From Candidatus Aenigmatarchaeota archaeon (GTDB taxonomy: Archaea; Aenigmatarchaeota; Aenigmatarchaeia; QMZP01), in contig DAOUYM010000002.1 of NCBI GenBank assembly GCA_030666115.1, positions 1-28,002 of the forward strand: a stretch of DNA of 28,002 nucleotides, given 5' to 3'. Below the pieces are notes generated by a model. The model had not been told where the DNA came from. It worked only from the letters and a program-made list of their open reading frames with translations, and ran no database searches. This document shows, one piece after another, positions 8,230-15,485 of this stretch. Every line of letters begins with the position of its first letter. Within the stretch, counting starts at the first letter, position 1. A program made the position numbers and the translations under genes.

Positions 8230-8268
8230 AATAAATCGAAAGAATAAAGTGAAAGAATAAATCGAAAA
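8230..8268 (+). repeat. Three tandem 13-base repeats upstream of the KaiC-like gene
   Basis: Units are AATAAATCGAAAG, AATAAAGTGAAAG and AATAAATCGAAAA, followed by a partial gcgaaag. They fill the last part of the 130-base gap between aRF1 and the KaiC-like gene. The last unit sits where a TATA box for ATG 8286 would be expected. They could be an operator array or part of a leader; function is inferred from position only. Confidence 0.6.
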
Positions 8269-8285
8269 AAGCGAAAGATGATATT

Positions 8286-8978
8286 ATGGAAAGGGTTAAA
8301 ACCGGTGTGGCTGGTCTTGATGAGATACTGCATGGAGGAATCCCAAAACACCATCAGGCCCTTATAACAGGGACATCAGGAACAGGGAAAACGACATTCT
8401 GCTGCCAGTTCATGCACGAGGGTATCAAGAGGTACAACGACAACGGTGTTTACCTCTCCTTCGAGGAGCCTGCAGATTCCATAACCGAGAATGCGAAGAC
8501 GTTTGGGTGGGATTTCAAGTCCCTGGAAAAATCAGGCAAGTTCTCTTTCATCCGGTACGATCCCTACCACATAGAGGATGTGTTCGACATCCTGGAATCC
8601 ACAATACGCCAGATAAAGGCAACCAGGGTCGTCGTTGACTCCATATCCGCGCTGGGTCTTCACATAAAGGATGAGGCAGAGCTGAGAAGGATGATATTCA
8701 ATCTTTCCATAATACTAAGGAAACTCAAGTGCACCTCCATGCTCGTTTCAGAGATCGTTCACGGTACACCTGGTTTGTCCAGGTATGGTGTGGAGGAATT
8801 CGTTGCTGATTCTGTTGTGGTTCTGTACTACGAGAGGCTCCAGTCCACTTTCAGCAGGGCAGTCCAGATATGGAAGGTCAGGGGATCAGACCACTCCCAG
8901 AAGCTGCATCCCTACAAGATAGACCAGACAGGAGTGACTGTCTATCCAAAGGAAGAGGCTTTTATCAAGCGCACATAA
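8286..8978 (+). CDS. Single-domain KaiC/RadA-like ATPase (ArlH/RAD55-type)
   Basis: A 230-residue RecA-fold ATPase. KTGVAGLDEILHGGIP is the KaiC-type opening. Walker A is GTSGTGKTT (29-37), the catalytic Glu pair is FEEP (59-62), and Walker B is RVVVDSISAL (about 114-123). There is one KaiC domain only. In archaea such proteins (ArlH, formerly FlaH) work with a secretion-type ATPase and a TadC/ArlJ membrane protein. Here the next gene is exactly such an ATPase, 34 bases downstream, so a regulatory or assembly role in a type IV pilus-like machine is inferred. A general signalling RAD55-like role is the alternative. Confidence 0.85.
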   Translation: MERVKTGVAGLDEILHGGIPKHHQALITGTSGTGKTTFCCQFMHEGIKRYNDNGVYLSFEEPADSITENAKTFGWDFKSLEKSGKFSFIRYDPYHIEDVFDILESTIRQIKATRVVVDSISALGLHIKDEAELRRMIFNLSIILRKLKCTSMLVSEIVHGTPGLSRYGVEEFVADSVVVLYYERLQSTFSRAVQIWKVRGSDHSQKLHPYKIDQTGVTVYPKEEAFIKRT

Positions 8979-9012
8979 CAATAATAATAATTAAATAATC
9001 ATATAATATAGT

Positions 9013-11163
9013 ATGTTCGGTTTTTCTACCAAGAAAAAAGGTCTTACCAAGAGTAAAAGGTCCAGGTACCCGAGGATCAAACTCGGAAAGCCAAGGCACC
9101 TTATAGTGATTCCTTCTCCAAAGGATATAACCAAGGTTAGTGTCAAGTACCCGCTAATTGAACCTTTCGCGCACGCTGAGATAAAATGGGTTCCTGAAAA
9201 GAGGATACTGATCTATAACCTGCTGGAACCCACTCTTTCTGAAAGGGAGGAGAATCTGTTCAAGAAGATCGAGGAGTCCTTGACAGAGGTGATAGACGTG
9301 AAGCTGACCAAGATCAAGGAAAAGGGTAAGATAGTCGAATACCTCCAGGAAAGAACAGAGTCTGTGCTTGAGGATCTTGGTGTAGTTATCCCGAAGGAAG
9401 TGTACCAGAAGGTAATGTACTACATAATAAGGAACTTCTTCGGATTGAATGATATAGAACCGATGATGAATGATCCCTACATAGAGGACATCGGATGCAA
9501 TGGATTAAACACACCTGTCTTCGTGGTGCACAAGAAATTCGGTTCAATCCAGACCAGCCTGGTATACAAGGACAGTCCAATCCTTACTGATTTCGTTGTT
9601 AAGTTATCCGAGAGGTGTGGCAGGTACATATCTTACGCAGTCCCGCTTCTGGATGGAAGCCTGCCTGATGGAAGCAGGGTACAGGCATCCCTGGCCAAAG
9701 ACGTGACCACAAGGGGCCCGACCTTCTCGATAAGAAAGTTCAGGAAGAACCCGTACTCTCCAATAGACCTGATGGAGCTTGGAACAGTATCCCCGAGAAT
9801 GATGGCCTACCTCTGGCTCCTGGTCCACTACAACGCCTCTATAGTCATATGCGGCGGTGTGTCTACAGGAAAGACCACTTTCCTGAATGTGCTCAGTATG
9901 TTCATACCCCCTGAGGACAAGATAATATCCATCGAGGACACCAGGGAGATTAACCTTCCGCACGAGAACTGGATTCCTGCTGTGTCCAGGCAGGGCTTTG
10001 GCATACCAGGCGCCAGTGGAAAGAGGTACGGTGAGATAACCCTTTTCGACCTGCTCAAGGAATCCTTCCGTCAGAATCCTGACTACGTCGTGGTCGGTGA
10101 GGTAAGGGGAAGGGAAGCCTATGTAATGTTCCAGGGGATTGCTTCTGGTCACCCGAGCATGGGAACCATCCATGCCGGATCCGTCGAAGATGTAATGAAG
10201 AGGCTTGAAACCCCGCCAATCGAACTTTCGCCCTCCCTTATAGAGTCACTTGACCTGCTCATAGTATTGACCAATGCCAAGGAAAAGGGAAAGTCATCAA
10301 GAAGGGTAAAGGAGATCGTTGAGATTCAATCAGTTGATCCCAGGACAGGTATTGCCCACACCAAGGAGAGTTTCTCCTGGATCCCGTCCGATGATGTCTT
10401 CAGGGAGGTTTTGGCTGATTCTGACCTGTTGAGAAGGATATCATTCCAGGAGGGGATCATGTACCAGGAACTCATGGATCAGTTGGAAGAGAGAGAAAGG
10501 GTTCTGAAATGGATGATGAAGGAGAAGATGTTACAGTTCGATGAGGTGTGCGGTATCATAAACCTCTACTACAAGGACAAGGACACCCTGATGAAGTGGG
10601 TCAACAAGGGCAAACCCACCAAAAAGTCCACGATAAAATCCGCTTCCGGGAAGGCATGGGATAACACCAAAACAGACAAGATAGAGAAGGAACCACACCC
10701 GTCTGTAACACATAAACCAGATCTCTCCTACAAAGCCAAACCAAAGGTCCAGCTCAGGGAGATACTGAGTAAAGTCAAGGCCGATCCCTTCAAGATACCA
10801 AAGCCAGAGAAATTCATCAAACCAGAAAAGAAGCCCGAGCCCGCAGCCAAGAAAACTGTTACAAAGAAACCGGCAGCAGAACCCAAGCCCGCGGTAAAAC
10901 CTAGTGAAACAAAACCATCCAAACCAGACAAGAACACGCCAGAGGGAAGGCTCCCTGCTGCTTCATGGTTATCAAAGGAAAAACCAACAGCCAAACCCGT
11001 AACCAAAACCCCAGCAGAAACCAAGCCAGTGAAGAAGAGAACAAAGGAAAAACCAGCAGCCAAGAAAACCACTGAGTCCTACACAGGAATCGATGCCTCG
11101 ACCAGGAAAGAGATAGAGGCCATAAAGAAGCTCAGGAAGAAGCTAAAGAAGGATTTTGAGTGA
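9013..11163 (+). CDS. tadA: TadA/GspE-type secretion ATPase with long Lys/Pro/Ala-rich tail
   Basis: A type II/IV secretion and type IV pilus ATPase of the archaeal TadA/CpaF class. It has 716 residues. The N-terminal adaptor spans about 1-260. Walker A is GGVSTGKTT (281-289), the Asp box is ISIEDTREI (about 312-320), and the Walker B region is DYVVVGEVRG (357-366). The His box is SGHPSMGTIHAGS (about 380-392). The core ends near 535. After that come about 180 residues rich in Lys, Pro, Ala and Thr with repeated KPA/KPS-type words, probably disordered, ending in a helix (IEAIKKLRKKLKKDFE). Such a tail is not part of the family. It follows the KaiC-like gene and converges with a TadC-like gene. 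An AT-rich spacer may hold its own promoter. Confidence 0.93.
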   Translation: MFGFSTKKKGLTKSKRSRYPRIKLGKPRHLIVIPSPKDITKVSVKYPLIEPFAHAEIKWVPEKRILIYNLLEPTLSEREENLFKKIEESLTEVIDVKLTKIKEKGKIVEYLQERTESVLEDLGVVIPKEVYQKVMYYIIRNFFGLNDIEPMMNDPYIEDIGCNGLNTPVFVVHKKFGSIQTSLVYKDSPILTDFVVKLSERCGRYISYAVPLLDGSLPDGSRVQASLAKDVTTRGPTFSIRKFRKNPYSPIDLMELGTVSPRMMAYLWLLVHYNASIVICGGVSTGKTTFLNVLSMFIPPEDKIISIEDTREINLPHENWIPAVSRQGFGIPGASGKRYGEITLFDLLKESFRQNPDYVVVGEVRGREAYVMFQGIASGHPSMGTIHAGSVEDVMKRLETPPIELSPSLIESLDLLIVLTNAKEKGKSSRRVKEIVEIQSVDPRTGIAHTKESFSWIPSDDVFREVLADSDLLRRISFQEGIMYQELMDQLEERERVLKWMMKEKMLQFDEVCGIINLYYKDKDTLMKWVNKGKPTKKSTIKSASGKAWDNTKTDKIEKEPHPSVTHKPDLSYKAKPKVQLREILSKVKADPFKIPKPEKFIKPEKKPEPAAKKTVTKKPAAEPKPAVKPSETKPSKPDKNTPEGRLPAASWLSKEKPTAKPVTKTPAETKPVKKRTKEKPAAKKTTESYTGIDASTRKEIEAIKKLRKKLKKDFE

Positions 11164-11166
11164 TTG

Positions 11167-11187
11167 TCTCTTTCGTTTCTTTGTTTC
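11167..11187 (+). terminator. T-rich tract after the TadA gene
   Basis: A pyrimidine-rich run of repeated ttt blocks directly follows the stop codon in the 38-base convergent gap. Archaeal RNA polymerase often terminates at T tracts without a hairpin. The call rests on composition and position. Confidence 0.35.
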
Positions 11188-11202
11188 TGGATCATACGCG
11201 GA

Positions 11203-12084
11203 TCAGATCTTCGGATAACTCGAGTGGATGAAGGCCAGGAAGGCTATGTTAAGTCCTGGTATCACTACCCAAGTCATCATTGCTATGACGTCAGGAATGG
11301 TCAATCCAAAGAAGTCACCACCTATCAGGTTCATCATTATCAAAGACGTAAGCATCATTAACGGTGCTGCTATCAGAACAGCAGTGTAGACATCCGATAG
11401 CATTGATAACGTCCGGTTGTACTGCTCTCTTTTCATCCTGTACTCAAAAAGGGTCTTTTCTGACATAGTTTTCAGGAAGCTGGGAAGGTTCCCGCCCTTC
11501 TCTATGGTGCCTGATATTCCTGACAGGATCTCCTTGAATATTGGGGACGGTGTCTTGCTCGCTACGTGGTTTATGGCCTTTACAGAACTCATTCCAAACG
11601 TCTTAACATTCCTGACGATCAGTTTGGATTGCCTTGATATTTCCCCGTACTCCTTGAAACCCGCCAGCAGCTCGAACATGAACTCAGGCGGGATACCTGA
11701 CGACACAATCGAATTCATGTGTATAAGGGCGAACGGTATGTTATCTTCTATCGACTTCCTGACTGATTTGGCCTTCTGCATCGGGTATATGTACATCGCC
11801 ATGAAGGCCAGTGCAGCCACTAGTACAGGAGCAAACATCACATAGTATATGAATGTAACAAGATCGAGCTCGAAGAAGAACCCAACAAACACAAAGCACA
11901 CAAGGGATGCAGCGTATGCCAGCAGTGTGGTCATCAGCACCATTGATACCCATGCCTTGAGAAGGAAGTTCAGGTTAGCCCCTCTTATGTGTGGTTTAAG
12001 TGACTGGAAACTGCCCATGTTGGAGTCGACTATCTTTCCAAGCGTCTTTATCGACATCCTCTTGTAGGAATCGATCATACCCAT
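11203..12084 (-). CDS. tadC: TadC/GspF-family membrane protein (T2SSF domain)
   Basis: The inner-membrane platform for TadA-type ATPases in pilus or secretion machines. The 293-residue product has two adjacent membrane segments near 45-70 and 78-98. A cytoplasmic T2SSF domain follows, with the typical pattern SIEDNIPFALIHMNSIVSSG and KEILSGISGTIEKGGNLPSFL, then two membrane helices near 230-252 and 264-286. It lies on the opposite strand, tail to tail with the TadA gene. Its partner is therefore adjacent but not co-transcribed. No class III signal-peptide pilin gene is visible nearby. Confidence 0.92.
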   Translation of the reverse strand: MGMIDSYKRMSIKTLGKIVDSNMGSFQSLKPHIRGANLNFLLKAWVSMVLMTTLLAYAASLVCFVFVGFFFELDLVTFIYYVMFAPVLVAALAFMAMYIYPMQKAKSVRKSIEDNIPFALIHMNSIVSSGIPPEFMFELLAGFKEYGEISRQSKLIVRNVKTFGMSSVKAINHVASKTPSPIFKEILSGISGTIEKGGNLPSFLKTMSEKTLFEYRMKREQYNRTLSMLSDVYTAVLIAAPLMMLTSLIMMNLIGGDFFGLTIPDVIAMMTWVVIPGLNIAFLAFIHSSYPKI

Positions 12085-12132
12085 AGTTTAATATTGTTCC
12101 GGGGTAATAAAAAAAGGCAATCAGACGAAGAA

Positions 12133-12393
12133 CTAACGCTTCTTCCTGACAATGTTCCTGTGCCTGGCGCATGCCGGGCATGCGTAAACCTTGGTTGTTG
12201 ATAAGGAGAGTCCTCCCCTTCCCCTGACACCGAGTTCCTGCTTCAACAGGGGATCGGATATCCTGAATCCCTTGAAGGTCGGGAATGTCTTGTACTTCGG
12301 GACCCTTTTTCCGCAGAACCCGCAGGTAACAGTCCCCTCTCTTCCTCTGGTCTTGGTGTGCTGCCATCCTCTCTTGTAAGCTTTCCTGGTCAT
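12133..12393 (-). CDS. rps26e: Ribosomal protein S26e
   Basis: A small-subunit protein at the mRNA exit side near the 16S 3' end. The 86-residue basic product has paired zinc ligands, CGFCGKRVPK (about 25-34) and CPACARHRNIVRKK near the C-terminus. The VP-K and ACARH-type words match S26e. It follows L40e by 12 bases, with an AAGTGAT Shine-Dalgarno-like motif just before its ATG. S26e is common in TACK/Asgard archaea and eukaryotes and patchy elsewhere, so it has some value for placing the organism. L34e was considered but does not fit. Confidence 0.85.
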   Translation of the reverse strand: MTRKAYKRGWQHTKTRGREGTVTCGFCGKRVPKYKTFPTFKGFRISDPLLKQELGVRGRGGLSLSTTKVYACPACARHRNIVRKKR

Positions 12394-12405
12394 GTTATCA
12401 CTTCA

Positions 12406-12582
12406 TCACTTCTTCTGATCCTTATGGATAGACCTGAGCCTTTTCGATTTGCACTTCCTGCATTTGGTCTTTCCCTGCCTGACCTTGATGAGATCAGATC
12501 TGATCTTGGCTCCACACTTCATGCATACAAAGACCCTGTGGAAGAGCCTCTTTTCAGCTTCTTCAAACCTGTGCTTGGGCAT
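12406..12582 (-). CDS. rpl40e: Ribosomal protein L40e
   Basis: A large-subunit zinc protein of 58 residues. CMKCGAKIR (about 20-28) and CRKCKSKRLR (about 40-49) provide four Cys ligands, with GKTKCRKC matching the L40e consensus. The upstream FEEAEKRLFHR corresponds to the usual PEAxxRLF. ATG 12582 is chosen over an in-frame GTG at 12591. A GTGAT motif sits four bases before it. It forms an operon with S26e and is divergent from cbf5. Confidence 0.9.
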   Translation of the reverse strand: MPKHRFEEAEKRLFHRVFVCMKCGAKIRSDLIKVRQGKTKCRKCKSKRLRSIHKDQKK

Positions 12583-12650
12583 ATGAATCACTTATATTTA
12601 CTCTTCAATGCTATTAATTCTTAGATGAATATATAAGTTTGGTGTCATTT

Positions 12651-13460
12651 ATGCCGGAATCGAAGCACAAGTTCACGGAGAGGGGGATTATATTACTGGA
12701 CAAACCAGAGGACCTGACCAGCATGCAGTGTGTTGAGAAGGTGAAGGAAATAATGGGTGCCAGGAAAGCAGGTCATTCAGGAACCCTGGACCCAAAGGTG
12801 ACTGGTGTCATGATGATTGCTCTGAATGATGCGACAAAGGCCATGACCGTCCTTATAGGGCTGGACAAGGAGTATGAAGGTGTGATGCATCTCCACGGGA
12901 ACGTTGACGAAGGAAAGATAAACAACACCCTGAAGGAGTTCAGGGGAAAGATAACCCAGACCCCTCCTGTACGGTCTGCTGTTGTCAGAAAACCAAGGGA
13001 GAGGGATGTTTACGAATTCGACGTCCTGGAGATGAATGGCAGTGATCTATACTTCAGGGTCCAGTGCGAATCAGGCACGTACGTGAGGAAGCTCTGCCAT
13101 GACTTCGGGGAGCGGCTGGGCGTCGGGGCACACATGACCAGCCTTAAACGAACCAGGATAGACTGCTTCACCCTGAAGGATTGCGTCAGGATAGAGGATG
13201 TTGAGAAGAAAGGAGCGGGGATTGTGGTACCACTGGAGAGGGTTCTGGAAAAGATCAGGCTGAAAAAAGTGATCATAAAGAAGGATTCCGTCCAGAAGGT
13301 GAGGAACGGAATGCCTGTATTCAACAGCGATATCCGGAGAATGGATGAACTGAAAGATAGTGAGCGGGTTGGCATATACCACGGCAAACAGATAATTGCG
13401 CTGGGTTCTGTAAAGGACCTGAAAAACAGGATGATAAAGACGGATAGGGTTTTTAAATAG
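12651..13460 (+). CDS. cbf5: tRNA/rRNA pseudouridine synthase Cbf5
   Basis: Catalytic subunit of the H/ACA guide RNP; it also makes pseudouridine 55 in archaeal tRNA. The 269-residue product has the TruB motif GHSGTLDPKVTG with catalytic D47, then ESGTYVRKLCHDFG near 144-157. A C-terminal PUA domain follows (KKVIIKKDSVQKVRNG to QIIALGSV). It is shorter than the usual archaeal protein of about 330 residues, lacking part of both termini. ATG 12651 is preferred over the in-frame TTG at 12639. A TATA-like atatataa at 12629-12636 and a ggtg motif precede it. A tRNA-Cys follows. Confidence 0.93.
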   Translation: MPESKHKFTERGIILLDKPEDLTSMQCVEKVKEIMGARKAGHSGTLDPKVTGVMMIALNDATKAMTVLIGLDKEYEGVMHLHGNVDEGKINNTLKEFRGKITQTPPVRSAVVRKPRERDVYEFDVLEMNGSDLYFRVQCESGTYVRKLCHDFGERLGVGAHMTSLKRTRIDCFTLKDCVRIEDVEKKGAGIVVPLERVLEKIRLKKVIIKKDSVQKVRNGMPVFNSDIRRMDELKDSERVGIYHGKQIIALGSVKDLKNRMIKTDRVFK

Positions 13461-13494
13461 AACACCTCATAATTTAGGTATAAGCGAAGACACT

Positions 13495-13565
13495 GCAGAG
13501 GTGGCGGAGTGGTTACGCGCCCGCCTGCAGAGCGGGTCACCTGGGTTCGAATCCCGGCCTCTGCT
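13495..13565 (+). tRNA. tRNA-Cys (GCA)
   Basis: Acceptor GCAGAGG pairs with CCTCTGC (13558-13564). The discriminator is T73, the mark of tRNA-Cys. The anticodon stem CCCGC/GCGGG encloses CTGCAGA, with anticodon GCA at 13527-13529. The T arm is CTGGG-TTCGAAT-CCCGG. There is no intron and no encoded CCA. It lies between cbf5 and the Get3-like gene on the same strand. Confidence 0.96.
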
Positions 13566-13585
13566 CTTCTTAAATGGTGAAGTGA

Positions 13586-14545
13586 ATGCTGGAAAGGATA
13601 ATGAAACGGGAACGGAATACAGAATACTACTTGTTCGCAGGGAAAGGAGGCGTGGGTAAGACCAGCGTTGCTGCTGCGACAGCCCTGTGGTTCTCGAAGA
13701 AGGGAAAGAAGGTTCTGATCATCTCAACTGATCCGGCCCACTCGCTATCCGACTCCTTTGACAAGAAGATAGGCGGGGATGTGAAGAAGCTTGACAAGAA
13801 CCTCTATGCTGTTGAGATAGATCCCAAGCAGGCAATGGAGGAGTACAAGGAGAGGCTTGCGCCAAAGATGGAGAAGCTCGAGTTCTTGAAGGGACTGGGA
13901 ATGGAGGACACCTTCGATTACATTGGGATGACACCAGGGATAGACGAGATAGCAGCCTTTGACAAGTTCATGCAGTTCATGGATTCAAAAGAATACGACA
14001 TCATAATCTTCGATACCGCACCCACCGGTCACACTCTCCGGTTCCTTTCACTTCCTGATGTCCTGGATTCCTGGGTAGGAAAGATGATAAAGATCCGGAT
14101 GAAGTTCTCAGGAATGGCCAACCTGGTCAAGAAGGTATTGCCCTTCGGCAGTCCAGATGAGCAGGAGGAGAACGTGGGGATAGACCAACTAGAGGCAATG
14201 AAAAAGAGAATAGAGTCGGCACGCGCAATTCTCTCGAACCCTGATAAAACGCATTACAACATAGTGATGATACCAGAGGCCATGAGCATATACGAGTCCG
14301 AGAGATCACTTGAAGTGCTCAAACAGTACAACATCCCGGTCAAGAGCGTGGTTGTTAATCAGCTCATACCAGACAACCACAACTGCGATTTCTGCAAGGA
14401 GAAGCGGAAAATGCAGCAGGAGCGACTGAAGGACATCAGAAACAGGTTCGGAAAGTTCAAGATCATGACCCTGCCGATGTTCAGGGAAGAGATACGCGGA
14501 ACAAGGACCCTGGAAAAGACCAGCAAAGAATTATATGGCAAATAG
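13586..14545 (+). CDS. get3: Get3/ArsA-family ATPase
   Basis: A dimeric P-loop ATPase of the SIMIBI class that targets tail-anchored membrane proteins (Get3) or drives arsenite export (ArsA). The single-domain 319-residue product has GKGGVGKTS (about 19-27), switch I STDPAHSLSD and switch II DTAPTGHTLR. It also has a CDFC pair in NHNCDFCKEKR, matching the zinc-holding CxxC at the Get3 dimer interface. The CxxC and the lack of ars genes favour Get3. ATG 13586 follows an ggtgaagtga stretch; ATG 13604 is an alternative. Confidence 0.92.
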   Translation: MLERIMKRERNTEYYLFAGKGGVGKTSVAAATALWFSKKGKKVLIISTDPAHSLSDSFDKKIGGDVKKLDKNLYAVEIDPKQAMEEYKERLAPKMEKLEFLKGLGMEDTFDYIGMTPGIDEIAAFDKFMQFMDSKEYDIIIFDTAPTGHTLRFLSLPDVLDSWVGKMIKIRMKFSGMANLVKKVLPFGSPDEQEENVGIDQLEAMKKRIESARAILSNPDKTHYNIVMIPEAMSIYESERSLEVLKQYNIPVKSVVVNQLIPDNHNCDFCKEKRKMQQERLKDIRNRFGKFKIMTLPMFREEIRGTRTLEKTSKELYGK

Positions 14546-14574
14546 ATTGGTTGGTAGATTGGTTGGGGCTTGGG

Positions 14575-14967
14575 TCACCAGACCTTTTCTTTCTTCTCAG
14601 CGAACTTGGTCTTCTGCAGGATGATCGCGATTATGAGTATTATGATACCGGCTCCCATGCACACGTAACCAAAAGTGTTGTCAACACAATCGTCCACAAC
14701 CCCGTTGCAGTCCTCGTCCTTCTCGTTATTGCAGATCTCTTCTACCGGTTTGATATCATTGGTGCAGTCACTCCAGTAACCGTCCTCACAGGTCCTCACA
14801 CCTTTCTTGCACTCACCAGTATCTATTCCACACGGCCTGTATTCACCTGACACGCAGGGCATAACGTCACCCCAGACGTTCTGTGCAGCTGCTGTGTTTA
14901 CATTGGAAAGAGTGATTAGCATAGCGAAAAGTGAAATCAAAACCAAAGCCCCTGGGATTCTTAGCAT
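14575..14967 (-). CDS. Small Cys-rich secreted membrane protein with MopE-like motif
   Basis: A 130-residue product. It has a signal peptide (residues 1 to about 29, cut near TAAAQ), a Cys-rich outer domain and a C-terminal membrane helix (about 100-120) followed by a Lys-rich tail. The outer domain contains eight Cys, including IDTGECKKGVRTCEDGYWSDC (listed as a pattern: a TGxCxxGxxxC turn) and EICNNEKDEDCNGVVDDC, which resembles the MopE putative metal-binding repeat. One anchored copy is present instead of long arrays. ATG 14967 is chosen over TTG 14985 because it lies 25 bases from a TATA box. Function is unknown; Ca2+ or Cu binding at the surface is possible. Confidence 0.75.
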   Translation of the reverse strand: MLRIPGALVLISLFAMLITLSNVNTAAAQNVWGDVMPCVSGEYRPCGIDTGECKKGVRTCEDGYWSDCTNDIKPVEEICNNEKDEDCNGVVDDCVDNTFGYVCMGAGIIILIIAIILQKTKFAEKKEKVW

Positions 14968-14987
14968 AATTAAATTATTGGCCAAGG

Positions 14988-14996
14988 TTAAATATA
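14988..14996 (-). promoter_or_regulatory. TATA box for the Cys-rich membrane protein
   Basis: Read on the minus strand this is tatatttaa, centred 25 bases before ATG 14967. It selects that ATG as a leaderless start. Confidence 0.5.
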
Positions 14997-15045
14997 AGAA
15001 TCCTCTGCTGATTCTGATGACCCGGTTGAATCTATTGGCAATCGC

Positions 15046-15053
15046 TTTTAAAT
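15046..15053 (+). promoter_or_regulatory. TATA box for the zinc-ribbon protein at 15074
   Basis: The sequence ttttaaat is centred about 25 bases before ATG 15074, the same word and spacing seen before nop5. A leaderless transcript is likely. Confidence 0.55.
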
Positions 15054-15073
15054 CATACCCCGAAAATTAAAAC

Positions 15074-15454
15074 ATGATGATACCCAACAAGGAGATAGTC
15101 AGGTTTGTTCTGAAGGACGTGCTAAAGCGAAAGAGGATAAGGTCACAGTCTGGCCTTGCCGAGGCAGTGGAGAAAAAACTCAAGGAGACAGAGATATACT
15201 ACTCCATAACACCCCAGAGGGCCAGAATAATAGCGATAGAAACCCCTGGCATAAGGGTCAAGATAAGTAACAGGAAGGGCAGGCAGCCAAAGAAATGTCC
15301 TGCGTGCGGAAACAAGCTCAGGAAAAAATATACCAAAAACCTCAAGGGAAGGAAATCACTGTTTTCATTGAAATGCTCAAAATGCAGTTACCGTGGGTCA
15401 GGAACCAAATGGATTCCGGGAAGATATGAGTTCGATCTGAAGCGGTCTGGTTAA
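15074..15454 (+). CDS. Conserved-looking helix plus zinc-ribbon protein, function unknown
   Basis: A 126-residue very basic protein. Residues 5-60 look like a winged-helix-type unit (EIVRFVLKDVL, SQSGLAEAVEKKL, SITPQRARIIAI). A zinc ribbon follows with CPAC at 75-78 and CSKC at 101-104, then a basic tail. The charge and ribbon suggest RNA, DNA or ribosome binding. I do not recognise a named family. It could be an archaeal transcription or translation accessory factor. It stands between divergent and co-directional genes for secreted proteins, with its own TATA box. Confidence 0.8.
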   Translation: MMIPNKEIVRFVLKDVLKRKRIRSQSGLAEAVEKKLKETEIYYSITPQRARIIAIETPGIRVKISNRKGRQPKKCPACGNKLRKKYTKNLKGRKSLFSLKCSKCSYRGSGTKWIPGRYEFDLKRSG

Positions 15455-15455
15455 G

Positions 15456-15463
15456 TTTAAATA
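15456..15463 (+). promoter_or_regulatory. TATA box for the NEW3-like membrane protein
   Basis: The sequence tttaaata is centred about 26 bases before ATG 15486. It overlaps the region just after the previous stop codon and selects ATG 15486 over the in-frame GTG at 15471. Confidence 0.5.
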
Positions 15464-15485
15464 TCTTAATGTGATATTTATTGTT

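Noticed and set aside
14547..14568. Direct repeat of gattggttgg-type words after the Get3 gene
   Set aside because: Only two short copies in a 29-base convergent gap; no further structure.
15010..15045. Possible box C/D guide RNA around ctgatga
   Set aside because: The C box does not fit well (pyrimidine first base) and no D box follows at a sensible distance.
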